DNA from: Methanobacteriota archaeon
GTDB lineage: Archaea > Halobacteriota > Methanomicrobia > Methanomicrobiales > Methanoculleaceae
DNA length: 20,340 nucleotides
Reading direction: 5' to 3'
Assembly: GCA_023393455.1 (NCBI GenBank)
Contig: JAEWLJ010000024.1
Coordinates: 1 to 20,340, forward strand
In this document: positions 13,164-19,708 of the stretch, in pieces
Layout: every line of letters begins with the position of its first letter
Numbering within the stretch: position 1 is the stretch's first letter
Position numbers and translations under genes: made by a program
The notes under the pieces: generated by a model
What the model saw: the letters and a program-made list of their open reading frames with translations, nothing else
Database searches by the model: none
What the model was told of the DNA's origin: nothing

Positions 13164-13881
13164 CGGTATCGCCCCGCACCAGGTCGAGGAAGAAGGACTC
13201 GAGGTGCCTCCCGGTCGCGACGAGATCCTCGACCGGGCCGGCGTGAAGGATTCTCCCGTTGTGGATGATCCCGATACGGTCGCAGATCTCCTCGGCGATC
13301 TCGAGGATGTGGGTGGAGATGAAGATGGTCCCGCCGCCCTGAACGTACTCCATGAGGAAGTCCTTGACCGTCCGCTGCATGATGGGGTCCAGGTTGATCA
13401 GCGGCTCGTCGATGAGGGCGAGACGGGGCTCGTGGAGGAACGCCTGCGCAAACATCAGTTTCTGCCGGGTGCCCCGCGAGAGGTCCTTGCAGAGGACGTC
13501 TTGCTTGTCGCGAAACTCCAGCAGGTCGAACCAGCGGTCGCACCGTTCGTCCACCGAATTGAGGTTGCGGATGCCGGCCACGAAGTGCAGGTACTCCTCC
13601 GCGGTGAGGAAACTCGGCGGCGTCTCCTGCTCGGGGATGATCCCGACAAGCCCCCGGACCCCGATAGGGTCGCTTGCCGGATCGAGCCCCATCACCCGGG
13701 CGGACCCCGACGTCGGCGGGACCTGTCCGGTCAGCATCCGGATCATCGTCGTCTTCCCCGAACCGTTCGGCCCGAGGAGGCCGAAGAGTTCTCCCTCCGC
13801 GACAGAGAACGATACCCTGTTCACGGCGGTGACATTGCCGTAGTTCTTCGTGAGTTCGGTTGCCTCGATCATCTGCCGCAC
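13156..13881 (-). CDS. ABC transporter ATP-binding protein
   Basis: This 241-residue ABC ATPase energises the neighbouring permease. It carries Walker A GPNGSGKT at 37-44, the Q-loop Q85 in IIPEQE, the signature LSRGTRQK at 134-141, Walker B LALIDEP at 154-160 and the H-loop H191. The non-canonical signature (LSRGT in place of LSGGQ) is common in ABC-2 exporters. I choose a GTG start at 13881 because AAGGAGGGTGA at 13887-13897 lies five bases upstream; the ATG at 13872 is 14 bases from it, and a longer ORF start at 13947 would begin above the promoter. A TATA box on the minus strand near 13935 would start transcription around 13909. The gene overlaps the permease by 8 nt. Confidence 0.94.
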   Translation of the reverse strand: MRQMIEATELTKNYGNVTAVNRVSFSVAEGELFGLLGPNGSGKTTMIRMLTGQVPPTSGSARVMGLDPASDPIGVRGLVGIIPEQETPPSFLTAEEYLHFVAGIRNLNSVDERCDRWFDLLEFRDKQDVLCKDLSRGTRQKLMFAQAFLHEPRLALIDEPLINLDPIMQRTVKDFLMEYVQGGGTIFISTHILEIAEEICDRIGIIHNGRILHAGPVEDLVATGRHLESFFLDLVRGDTGA

Positions 13882-13886
13882 GCGGG

Positions 13887-13938
13887 TCACCCTCCTTCGG
13901 GTCTTCTTGATGGAAGATCGGTAAACGGCGCATATAAT
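13887..13938 (-). promoter_or_regulatory. Promoter and Shine-Dalgarno of the ABC exporter operon
   Basis: On the minus strand a TATA box, TATTATATG at about 13930-13938, follows the purine-rich TTGAAAGG. About 26 nt downstream, near 13909, is the predicted transcript start. The leader carries AAGGAGGGTGA at 13887-13897, the strongest Shine-Dalgarno in the window, five bases before the GTG at 13881. Confidence 0.65.
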
Positions 13939-14068
13939 ACCTTTCAATCTTTTTTCTTAGTCTTGAGACCGGATCTGCGAAAATTTGTGTTTCACCCGCG
14001 TCGTTCTCCCGGTGTCGCCCCGGGCGGTCTATCTGCCGCCGGCCGCTTCCCGGACCCTGGTTGGGATA

Positions 14069-14076
14069 AGTATAAG
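14069..14076 (+). promoter_or_regulatory. TATA box for the 2TM protein gene
   Basis: AGTATAAG, within GGATAAGTATAAGTG, ends 25 nt before the ATG at 14101. No Shine-Dalgarno lies before that ATG, so a leaderless message is predicted. The region 13948-14060 between this and the divergent ABC promoter holds AT-rich sequence with no recognised feature. Confidence 0.6.
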
Positions 14077-14100
14077 TGTCCCGGTCCGTTACCGGGGCCC

Positions 14101-14379
14101 ATGGACGAACAGGAACGGTATGCGCGTGCGAGGAGGCGCATCGAGGAGATCCGGGGATTCTATGAACACCTTGTGATCTATATCGCCGTCAACCTCATCC
14201 TCTTCGGGATCAACATGCTCTTCAGCCCGGACTCGCTCTGGTTCTACTGGGTGACATTCTTCTGGGGGATCGGGTTGGTGATCCATGGGTTCGGCGTCTA
14301 CGTCGAAGGCCGGATATTTGGCCGGGAATGGGAGGAACGCAAGATCCGGGAGTATATGGAGCGCGAAGAGCGGCGGTGA
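14101..14379 (+). CDS. 2TM-domain membrane protein
   Basis: This 92-residue protein has the layout of the 2TM domain family. A charged N-terminal helix (EQERYARARRRIEEIRGFYEHL) leads into a first membrane segment, VIYIAVNLILFGINMLF, at about 26-42. SPDSLWFYW forms the loop, and a second segment, VTFFWGIGLVIHGFGVYV, spans about 51-68. The tail, EGRIFGREWEERKIREYME, is highly charged. This family appears alone or attached to histidine kinases; no function is known. Both termini are predicted to be cytoplasmic. The start at 14101 is fixed by the TATA box 25 nt upstream. It lies 67 bp before glgP, which has its own promoter. Confidence 0.88.
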   Translation: MDEQERYARARRRIEEIRGFYEHLVIYIAVNLILFGINMLFSPDSLWFYWVTFFWGIGLVIHGFGVYVEGRIFGREWEERKIREYMEREERR

Positions 14380-14412
14380 GCCGGTTCCTGCCCGGGGTGC
14401 AGGGTGATAGAA

Positions 14413-14421
14413 GCACTTATC
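14413..14421 (+). promoter_or_regulatory. TATA-like box for glgP
   Basis: GCACTTATC ends 26 nt before the ATG at 14447, matching the CTTATC box and spacing of the first KTSC gene. This argues for the ATG at 14447 over the in-frame GTG at 14429. Confidence 0.55.
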
Positions 14422-14446
14422 AGGTGGAGTGGGTAATGCGGGTCGA

Positions 14447-16642
14447 ATGAAGACGGAGATACCCTATGACCGGTTTGCCCACGTTCCGGAGCGGATCTTC
14501 GGGCTGGTCGACCTCGCGTACAACCTCTGGTGGAGCTGGCACTCCTCGGCGAGCACGCTCTTCAAGATGCTGAACCGGGCGGAGTGGAAGATGAGCAGGC
14601 ACAACCCGGTCCGGATGCTCCTCGATACCCCGCCGCGGTTCTTCGAGCGGGCGGCGGCGAACCCGGAGTACCTCCGCCGCTACGACATCGTCATGCACCG
14701 GTTCCACGAGTACATGACGCCGGGAACGAGCTGGTTTGCACAACACTATCCCGAGCGGGCCCCACTGACGATCGCCTACCTCTCGAGCGAGTTCGGGCTG
14801 CACCACTCGCTCCCGCTCTACGCGGGAGGACTCGGGATCCTCGCGGGCGACCACGTCAAGGCATCGAGCGATCTCGGCGTACCGACGGTCGCAGTCGGGT
14901 TCATGTACGCCGAAGGCTATCTCCACCAGCACATCGAGGCGGACGGGTGGCAGAAGAACGTCGCTGAGATCCTGGACCGCGACGCCGCCCCGATTCTCCG
15001 GGTGGCGGGCGACGACGGGAGGCAGCTCGTGGTGCAGGTGCCCCTGGTCGACCCGCCGATCTATGTCGCGGTCTGGAAGGTGCAGGTAGGAAGGGTTCCC
15101 CTCTACCTCCTCGACACCCATATCGATGAGAACCGTCCCGAGAACCGCAACATCTCTCACCGCCTTTACTTAAAAGAACTCGAGTGCCGACTCCGGCAGG
15201 AGCTGGTGCTCGGCATCGGCGGGAGGAAGGTACTCCATACCCTCGGCGTGGATTACTCGGCGATGCACCTGAACGAAGGGCATTCGGCGTTTGCCCTTCT
15301 GGAGCGGCTCCGCGAGCGGCTCGAGGCCGGGATGCCCCCCGATGAGGCGCGCGAGCAGGTCAGGGGCACCTCGGTCTTCACCACCCACACCCCCGTGGCG
15401 GCCGCCCACGACGTCTTCCCCGAGGACCTGATGGCGAAGTACTTCCGGAGTTACTGCTCGTCGCTCGATCTCACCTGGGACGAGTTCATGGCGCTCGGTG
15501 ACGACCCGCATAACCCGGGCGCCGGGTTCAACATGACCGCTTTTGCGCTCCGGATGACCCGGTTCCACAACGGCGTCTCCAGAAAGCACGGCGAGGTCGC
15601 CCGGCAGATGTGGCGGCCTCTCTGGCCTGACCTGCCCGTTGAAGAGATCCCGATCGACGCCATCACGAACGGCGTCCACATGCCTTCGTGGCTGAACCAC
15701 CGGATCGAGACGCTCTTCGACCGGTATGCCGACCCGGTCTACCCGAACTGGCGGGAGGACTACGACAACCCGGTCATCTGGGAGATGATCGACGAGATCC
15801 CGGACGAAGACCTCTGGCGCGAACACCAGTGGCTGAAGATGAAGCTCTTCGCCCGGATCCGGGAGCGGAAACGCCGCAAATGGGCGAGACACCGGGATGA
15901 ACCCGCGAACCTCGCTGCCGAAGGGCTGATGCTCGACACATCGGCGCTGACGATCGGGTTCGCCCGCCGGTTTGCCGAGTATAAGCGGGCGGATATCATC
16001 TTCGAGGACCTGGACCGGCTGGAGAAGATCGTGAACGACCGCTGGAGGCCGGTGCAGTTCATCTTCGCCGGGAAGGCCCACCCGGCCGACGAGCAGGGCA
16101 AGCGGATCCTGCAGAAGATCTACCAGTACTCGCAGGATCCGCGGTTCGGCGGCCGGATAGCGTTTGTCGAGGACTACAGCGAGCAGTTTGCACGTTACAT
16201 GGTCCACGGCGTCGATGTCTGGATGAACACCCCCGTCCCGCTGATGGAGGCGAGCGGCACGAGCGGTATGAAGGCGGGGATGAACGGGGTGCTGAACCTC
16301 TCGGTTCTGGACGGCTGGTGGGTCGAGGGCTACAACGGCAGGAACGGTTGGGGTTTCGAGGGCCGTGCGACCGCTCCGGGAGATAACCGGGCCGATGCGG
16401 AGACGATCTACGATCTCATCGAGAACGAGGTTGCGACGCTCTACTACTCGCGGACGATGAACGACGTTCCTCAGAAGTGGGTCCGGATGATGCGGGAGTC
16501 GATGAAGAGCATCGCTCCGCAGTACTGCTCTCTGCGGATGCTCAAGGATTACGTCACCAGGTACTACCCCTCGGTCTGCAGGTATGCGGCCGAGCCGGGG
16601 GGGCAGGTGGCCGGCCTCGAGGAGCCCTGCCTCCCCCGTTGA
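14447..16642 (+). CDS. glgP: Alpha-glucan (glycogen) phosphorylase, GT35
   Basis: This 731-residue PLP-dependent phosphorylase releases glucose-1-phosphate from alpha-1,4-glucan. An N-terminal DUF3417-type domain is marked by YNLWWSWHSS at 25-34. The GT35 core follows with SSEFGLHHSLPLYAGGLG at 113-130, LNEGHSAF near 280 and PLMEASGTSGMKAGMNG near 598-614. The lysine of that last motif, K609, is the predicted PLP Schiff base. The arrangement is that of the shorter archaeal/bacterial phosphorylase subfamily rather than the MalP/GlgP type of E. coli. ATG 14447 is set by a CTTATC promoter box 26 nt upstream and by the family-like start. No glycogen synthase or debranching gene is in the window. 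The 44 bp after its stop lead to an acetyltransferase gene. Confidence 0.96.
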   Translation: MKTEIPYDRFAHVPERIFGLVDLAYNLWWSWHSSASTLFKMLNRAEWKMSRHNPVRMLLDTPPRFFERAAANPEYLRRYDIVMHRFHEYMTPGTSWFAQHYPERAPLTIAYLSSEFGLHHSLPLYAGGLGILAGDHVKASSDLGVPTVAVGFMYAEGYLHQHIEADGWQKNVAEILDRDAAPILRVAGDDGRQLVVQVPLVDPPIYVAVWKVQVGRVPLYLLDTHIDENRPENRNISHRLYLKELECRLRQELVLGIGGRKVLHTLGVDYSAMHLNEGHSAFALLERLRERLEAGMPPDEAREQVRGTSVFTTHTPVAAAHDVFPEDLMAKYFRSYCSSLDLTWDEFMALGDDPHNPGAGFNMTAFALRMTRFHNGVSRKHGEVARQMWRPLWPDLPVEEIPIDAITNGVHMPSWLNHRIETLFDRYADPVYPNWREDYDNPVIWEMIDEIPDEDLWREHQWLKMKLFARIRERKRRKWARHRDEPANLAAEGLMLDTSALTIGFARRFAEYKRADIIFEDLDRLEKIVNDRWRPVQFIFAGKAHPADEQGKRILQKIYQYSQDPRFGGRIAFVEDYSEQFARYMVHGVDVWMNTPVPLMEASGTSGMKAGMNGVLNLSVLDGWWVEGYNGRNGWGFEGRATAPGDNRADAETIYDLIENEVATLYYSRTMNDVPQKWVRMMRESMKSIAPQYCSLRMLKDYVTRYYPSVCRYAAEPGGQVAGLEEPCLPR

Positions 16643-16686
16643 CCGGTTCCAACAGGCTCAAGGGGTAACGGGGGCTACCTGTAGTT

Positions 16687-17211
16687 ATGAGATCCATCCC
16701 GGTCCGGATCCGGCCTGAGACGAGTGAGGACTACCCGGCGGTCCATGACGTGGTTCGGCGTGCGTGCCGTGAAAATGAGGCGCGGCTGGTCGATATGCTC
16801 CGGGAGTCGCCGGAGTTCATCCCCGCCCTCTCCCTGGTCGCGGAGATGGATGGCCGTGTCGTCGGTCATATCCTCTTCACTCCCACGGAGACGACCGGCG
16901 GCGGCACGGTCCTTGCGCTCGCCCCGGTGGGGGTGGACCCTCTCTTCCAGCGGCAGGGGATCGGGTCGGCGCTCATTCGCCGGGGGCTCGATGAGGCCCG
17001 GCGGCTCGGCTACGGCGCCGTCATCGTCCTCGGGCACCCTGATTACTACCCCCGGTTCGGGTTCTCCCCGGCGCACGAGAAGGGTTTTGCGGCGCCGTTC
17101 CCGGTACCGGACGAGGCGTTTATGGTGCTCGAACTCTGTCCCGGCACCCCGGGGGGGACCGCCGTCTACTCTCCGGCGTTTGAGGTCTGCGACGAGGACC
17201 CGGACACGTGA
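16687..17211 (+). CDS. GNAT acetyltransferase, YhbS-like
   Basis: This 174-residue GNAT protein is of the YhbS type and unrelated in detail to the tandem pair at 7037-8166. The acetyl-CoA turn QRQGIGSALI is at 88-97, preceded by LAPVGVDPLF. The diagnostic VLGHPDYYPRFGF at 114-126 follows, then the PDEAFMVLEL strand. The substrate is unknown. The start ATG at 16687 has no clear Shine-Dalgarno, and no convincing TATA box lies in the 44-bp gap after glgP, so it may be cotranscribed with glgP. A T-rich tract (CTCTTTTTG near 17242-17250) follows the gene and could end transcription. Confidence 0.92.
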   Translation: MRSIPVRIRPETSEDYPAVHDVVRRACRENEARLVDMLRESPEFIPALSLVAEMDGRVVGHILFTPTETTGGGTVLALAPVGVDPLFQRQGIGSALIRRGLDEARRLGYGAVIVLGHPDYYPRFGFSPAHEKGFAAPFPVPDEAFMVLELCPGTPGGTAVYSPAFEVCDEDPDT

Positions 17212-17240
17212 CGGTCGGGCGGACGGCAGGATGACTCCGC

Positions 17241-17337
17241 CCTCTTTTTGCGTTTCATCCGTATATTAACCCTTTTCGGAACGATCCGACACCCGAGCAG
17301 AACAGTTAACGTTTTTTAACGGTAGATAGCAAATACC
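17241..17337 (+). promoter_or_regulatory. AT-rich regulatory region with TTAAC elements
   Basis: This is the control region between the acetyltransferase and the transglutaminase gene. It has a T-run at about 17244-17249, TATATTAAC at 17262-17270, and two TTAACG elements at 17306-17311 and 17316-17321, exactly 10 bp apart. CGTT and AACG at 17310-17313 and 17318-17321 form a small inverted repeat. A weak TATA-like CAAATACC at 17330-17337 ends 29 nt before the ATG at 17366. One helical turn between the TTAACG copies suggests a regulator-binding site. Confidence 0.4.
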
Positions 17338-17365
17338 TCTACCGGAGGCCGTTGCTGGTTCTGCT

Positions 17366-18325
17366 ATGGAGTGGAAGGACGTTATCCCGGTCATCGCGGG
17401 TGCGGTCGTGATCCTGATCGTCGCTCTTGTAGTGAAGCCCGTGCTCCTCGGGGAGCCGATCGGCCTTATCTCCCCCGGATCTTCGCTACCCCCGGCCCCG
17501 CCCGTGTACGTCCCACCGGCACCCCTGCCGACTGCGACCCCCTTCCCGGACGACGGCGCGGTCTCCACCCGGAACTTCCGCTGGACGGCGATCGACGGCG
17601 GCGTCCATACGACAGCGGTTACGGTTCCGGAAGCGCTCTTCCGTGAGCACCGGGGGACCCCGCGGTTCAGCGACTATACATCCTGGGGAAGGTATGCGCT
17701 CGCGGACGCCGACCGGCCGGTCCTTGTGGATCTCGCCCGCCGGATATCGCCCCCGAGCGCCAATCCGGACGAGGGCTACTTCCGGCTGATGAACCTCGTC
17801 TTCTTCGTCCAGCAGATCCCCTACGTGACCGACGACAACACGAACTCCTACACCGAGGGTATTCTCCCCCGCTACGCCATGTACGTGAAGGGCGGTGTCG
17901 AGTATCCGAAATACCCCGCCGAGATGCTCGTCGATGGGAGGGGGGACTGCGAGGATGCGGCCATCCTGATGGCGGGGCTCCTCGACGCCCTTGGTTACGA
18001 CACGGTGCTGCTCCGATACTCGGATCATATGGCCCTCGGCATCCGGATGAACGAGTTCAACCCCTACTACGCGAAGTACACGCCGCGGTACTTCACGCAC
18101 GAGGGACAGCACTACTACTACGTCGAGGGGACGGATTTTTACTGGAGTAACGTCTCGGTCGGTTCCACGTCGATCCGGGGAAGACCGCTCCCCATCGGGG
18201 ACGCCGCCGGCACGGGTATCCCGAGTGTACGGTCGGAGACACCGGAGATCGTCCCGCTCCGCTACATCCCAACGCCGGGAGAGTACCGCATCCACCCGGC
18301 CCGCCTGCCCGGGGGTGGAGCGTGA
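17366..18325 (+). CDS. Membrane-anchored transglutaminase-like protein
   Basis: This 319-residue protein has one N-terminal membrane segment (VIPVIAGAVVILIVALVV, about 6-23), a Pro-rich linker (about 37-62) and an extracytoplasmic transglutaminase-like domain. The catalytic cysteine is probably C195 in GRGDCEDAAILMAGLL, with H221 in YSDHMALGI. The third residue is less clear, with E254 or D257 in VEGTDFYW as candidates. The family includes proteases and peptide-modifying enzymes. The ATG at 17366 has no good Shine-Dalgarno; a GGAGG 17 nt upstream is too far away. The stop overlaps the next gene in GTGA, so the two proteins are coupled and probably act together at the cell surface. Confidence 0.88.
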   Translation: MEWKDVIPVIAGAVVILIVALVVKPVLLGEPIGLISPGSSLPPAPPVYVPPAPLPTATPFPDDGAVSTRNFRWTAIDGGVHTTAVTVPEALFREHRGTPRFSDYTSWGRYALADADRPVLVDLARRISPPSANPDEGYFRLMNLVFFVQQIPYVTDDNTNSYTEGILPRYAMYVKGGVEYPKYPAEMLVDGRGDCEDAAILMAGLLDALGYDTVLLRYSDHMALGIRMNEFNPYYAKYTPRYFTHEGQHYYYVEGTDFYWSNVSVGSTSIRGRPLPIGDAAGTGIPSVRSETPEIVPLRYIPTPGEYRIHPARLPGGGA

Positions 18326-18942
18326 TCGGCATGGATACCCCCGAGCCGTCCGGCCTGAAGATCCCAAAACTCCCTGACCTGAAGATCCCGAAGCTGGCCG
18401 GCGACCGGAGGAAGGCTCTCACCGCCGCAGGGGTGGCGGTTGCTGCGATCGCGATTCTGCTGGTCGGGGGGATGCTCGCTATGAGTTACAACGAGGCTCA
18501 GCGGGCTGCCGCGTTCGGCGGTCATGTTGCGGCGTCGGAGGCCGATCTCTTCCTGGTTTACGACAAGATATCCGCGCATATGCGCACCTCCACAAACGAC
18601 CTCTCTGTCGCCGAATGCGACGCCCATACCCGGGAACTTGCGGCGATCGCGAGGTACGGCAGGGATGTTACGGCCTACCACCGCCAGATCGTCGCGGCCG
18701 ACGCCGTCCCGGAGGCCTACGCCGGGGCGCAGTCGGCCTATGTCCGGGCCCTCGACAACCTGAACCGCGCGTTCACGCTCTGGTCGTCGGCCGCGGGTGC
18801 CTACGAGGTGCGGGATTACCGGGCGGCAGACAGGAACATCGCCGAAGCAGACGGTGCGTGGCGGGAGTACGCCGCCGCGATCGCCGATTACAACCGCGAA
18901 CTCCGGGCCGTAGAAGAGGGGGCGGAAGCTCCTCCCGCCTAG
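18322..18942 (+). CDS. Single-pass membrane protein with helical outer domain, unknown function
   Basis: I do not recognise this 206-residue protein. Its short cytoplasmic tail contains a doubled motif, LKIPKLPDLKIPKL, at about 12-25. A membrane segment follows (AAGVAVAAIAILLVGGMLAM, about 35-54), then about 150 residues predicted to be almost all helix, rich in Ala, Asp and Tyr, with one cysteine. This resembles four-helix sensor or adaptor domains, but no signalling output domain is present. The GTG at 18322 overlaps the transglutaminase stop; an ATG at 18331 is an alternative. Coupling suggests it anchors, supplies or regulates the transglutaminase-like enzyme. Its TAG stop shares bases (CTAG) with the stop of the convergent lipoprotein gene. 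Confidence 0.8.
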   Translation: MIGMDTPEPSGLKIPKLPDLKIPKLAGDRRKALTAAGVAVAAIAILLVGGMLAMSYNEAQRAAAFGGHVAASEADLFLVYDKISAHMRTSTNDLSVAECDAHTRELAAIARYGRDVTAYHRQIVAADAVPEAYAGAQSAYVRALDNLNRAFTLWSSAAGAYEVRDYRAADRNIAEADGAWREYAAAIADYNRELRAVEEGAEAPPA

Positions 18943-19607
18943 ACGAGGTACTTCTCCGGAACCCTGATGGTGATGGTGAGCGACTTCAGCGACTCCGAGC
19001 GGATGGAGAAGTAATAGTCGTCATACCCCTCCCGGATGATGTACGTCACTTCCTTTTCTATTGGCTTCAATTCTGAACGGTTCGTTACTGTTGAAGTGTT
19101 CCCGTAATAGAGTATATCGGCCCGGGAATGCCGGATCTCCTTGACGATCCGGTTCGGGTCGTCGGGGTCGCGGATCTCAATGACGAGCCATGGGTACTCG
19201 TTCATCGGCATTGCGCTCACGTTGACGACCCAGTAGGGGAACGGGATATGGTAGACCTCGGTGGCGAGAACGCGGGGGGGGTAATCGCAGGTCACCTCTG
19301 CGTAGTCTACCAGATTTCCGGAGATCTGAACATCCTGTGGCGGCCTCATCATCGTCGTCGTGGGCGTCGGGGTGGGGATATGGTAGGTCGCGGGATCGAC
19401 GAACCCCACGCTCTGCGGCTGGTCCTTCCCGCGGAGCGGCACGGGCGGCGTTGGGGCCGGCTGGCTCCCGCCCACTGCCTGCACCTCCGTCGGAGCCGGT
19501 GTCGTGGCGGCCGATTGCGTACCCGCGGCCTCCTCCTCTGCCGTGCAGCCTCCGGCCATGGCGGCGCCTATAAGGAGGATCAGGACGAGGATATGGCGTC
19601 CCTGCAT
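18939..19607 (-). CDS. Predicted lipoprotein with Pro/Thr linker
   Basis: This 222-residue secreted lipoprotein has the signal peptide ILVLILLIGAAMAGGC with lipobox AGGC; lipid attachment would be at C21. A low-complexity Pro/Thr/Ala linker follows at about 24-90, including PTPTPTTT. The C-terminal domain of about 130 residues is rich in beta strands (YWVVNVSAMP, WLVIEIRDPDDPNRIV, SLTITIRVPEKYLV). I do not know its function. ATG 19607 has a TATA-like TTCTAATA ending 24 nt upstream on the minus strand. It faces the transglutaminase/helical pair tail to tail, with a 4-bp overlap, and shares their Pro-rich linker style. Confidence 0.85.
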   Translation of the reverse strand: MQGRHILVLILLIGAAMAGGCTAEEEAAGTQSAATTPAPTEVQAVGGSQPAPTPPVPLRGKDQPQSVGFVDPATYHIPTPTPTTTMMRPPQDVQISGNLVDYAEVTCDYPPRVLATEVYHIPFPYWVVNVSAMPMNEYPWLVIEIRDPDDPNRIVKEIRHSRADILYYGNTSTVTNRSELKPIEKEVTYIIREGYDDYYFSIRSESLKSLTITIRVPEKYLV

Positions 19608-19630
19608 ACTGATCTCTTTTTGGCGGGCTC

Positions 19631-19638
19631 TATTAGAA
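19631..19638 (-). promoter_or_regulatory. TATA-like box for the lipoprotein gene
   Basis: TTCTAATA on the minus strand ends 24 nt before the ATG at 19607. The nearby GAGATCAG just before the ATG is only a weak Shine-Dalgarno candidate. Confidence 0.45.
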
Positions 19639-19670
19639 GTTACCCCTCGGTGCCGATCGAGGAGACGGCT

Positions 19671-19708
19671 AAAAAAGTACCTCGAGGGGGAACCTCACGT
19701 CCCCTCGA
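19671..19708 (-). terminator. Hairpin plus T-run terminator after the HEAT gene
   Basis: Read on the minus strand, TCGAGGGG at 19701-19708 (reverse complement CCCCTCGA on plus) pairs perfectly with the segment at 19682-19689 across an 11-nt loop. Five bases later comes TTTTTT (AAAAAA at 19671-19676 on plus). The stop codon at 19695-19697 lies in the loop. This is the best intrinsic-terminator-like structure in the window and separates the HEAT gene from the lipoprotein promoter. Confidence 0.65.

Noticed and set aside
12892..14100. Upstream extension of the 2TM protein frame
   Set aside because: It runs antisense through the ABC ATPase gene and across two promoters. The 2TM domain begins at the ATG at 14101.
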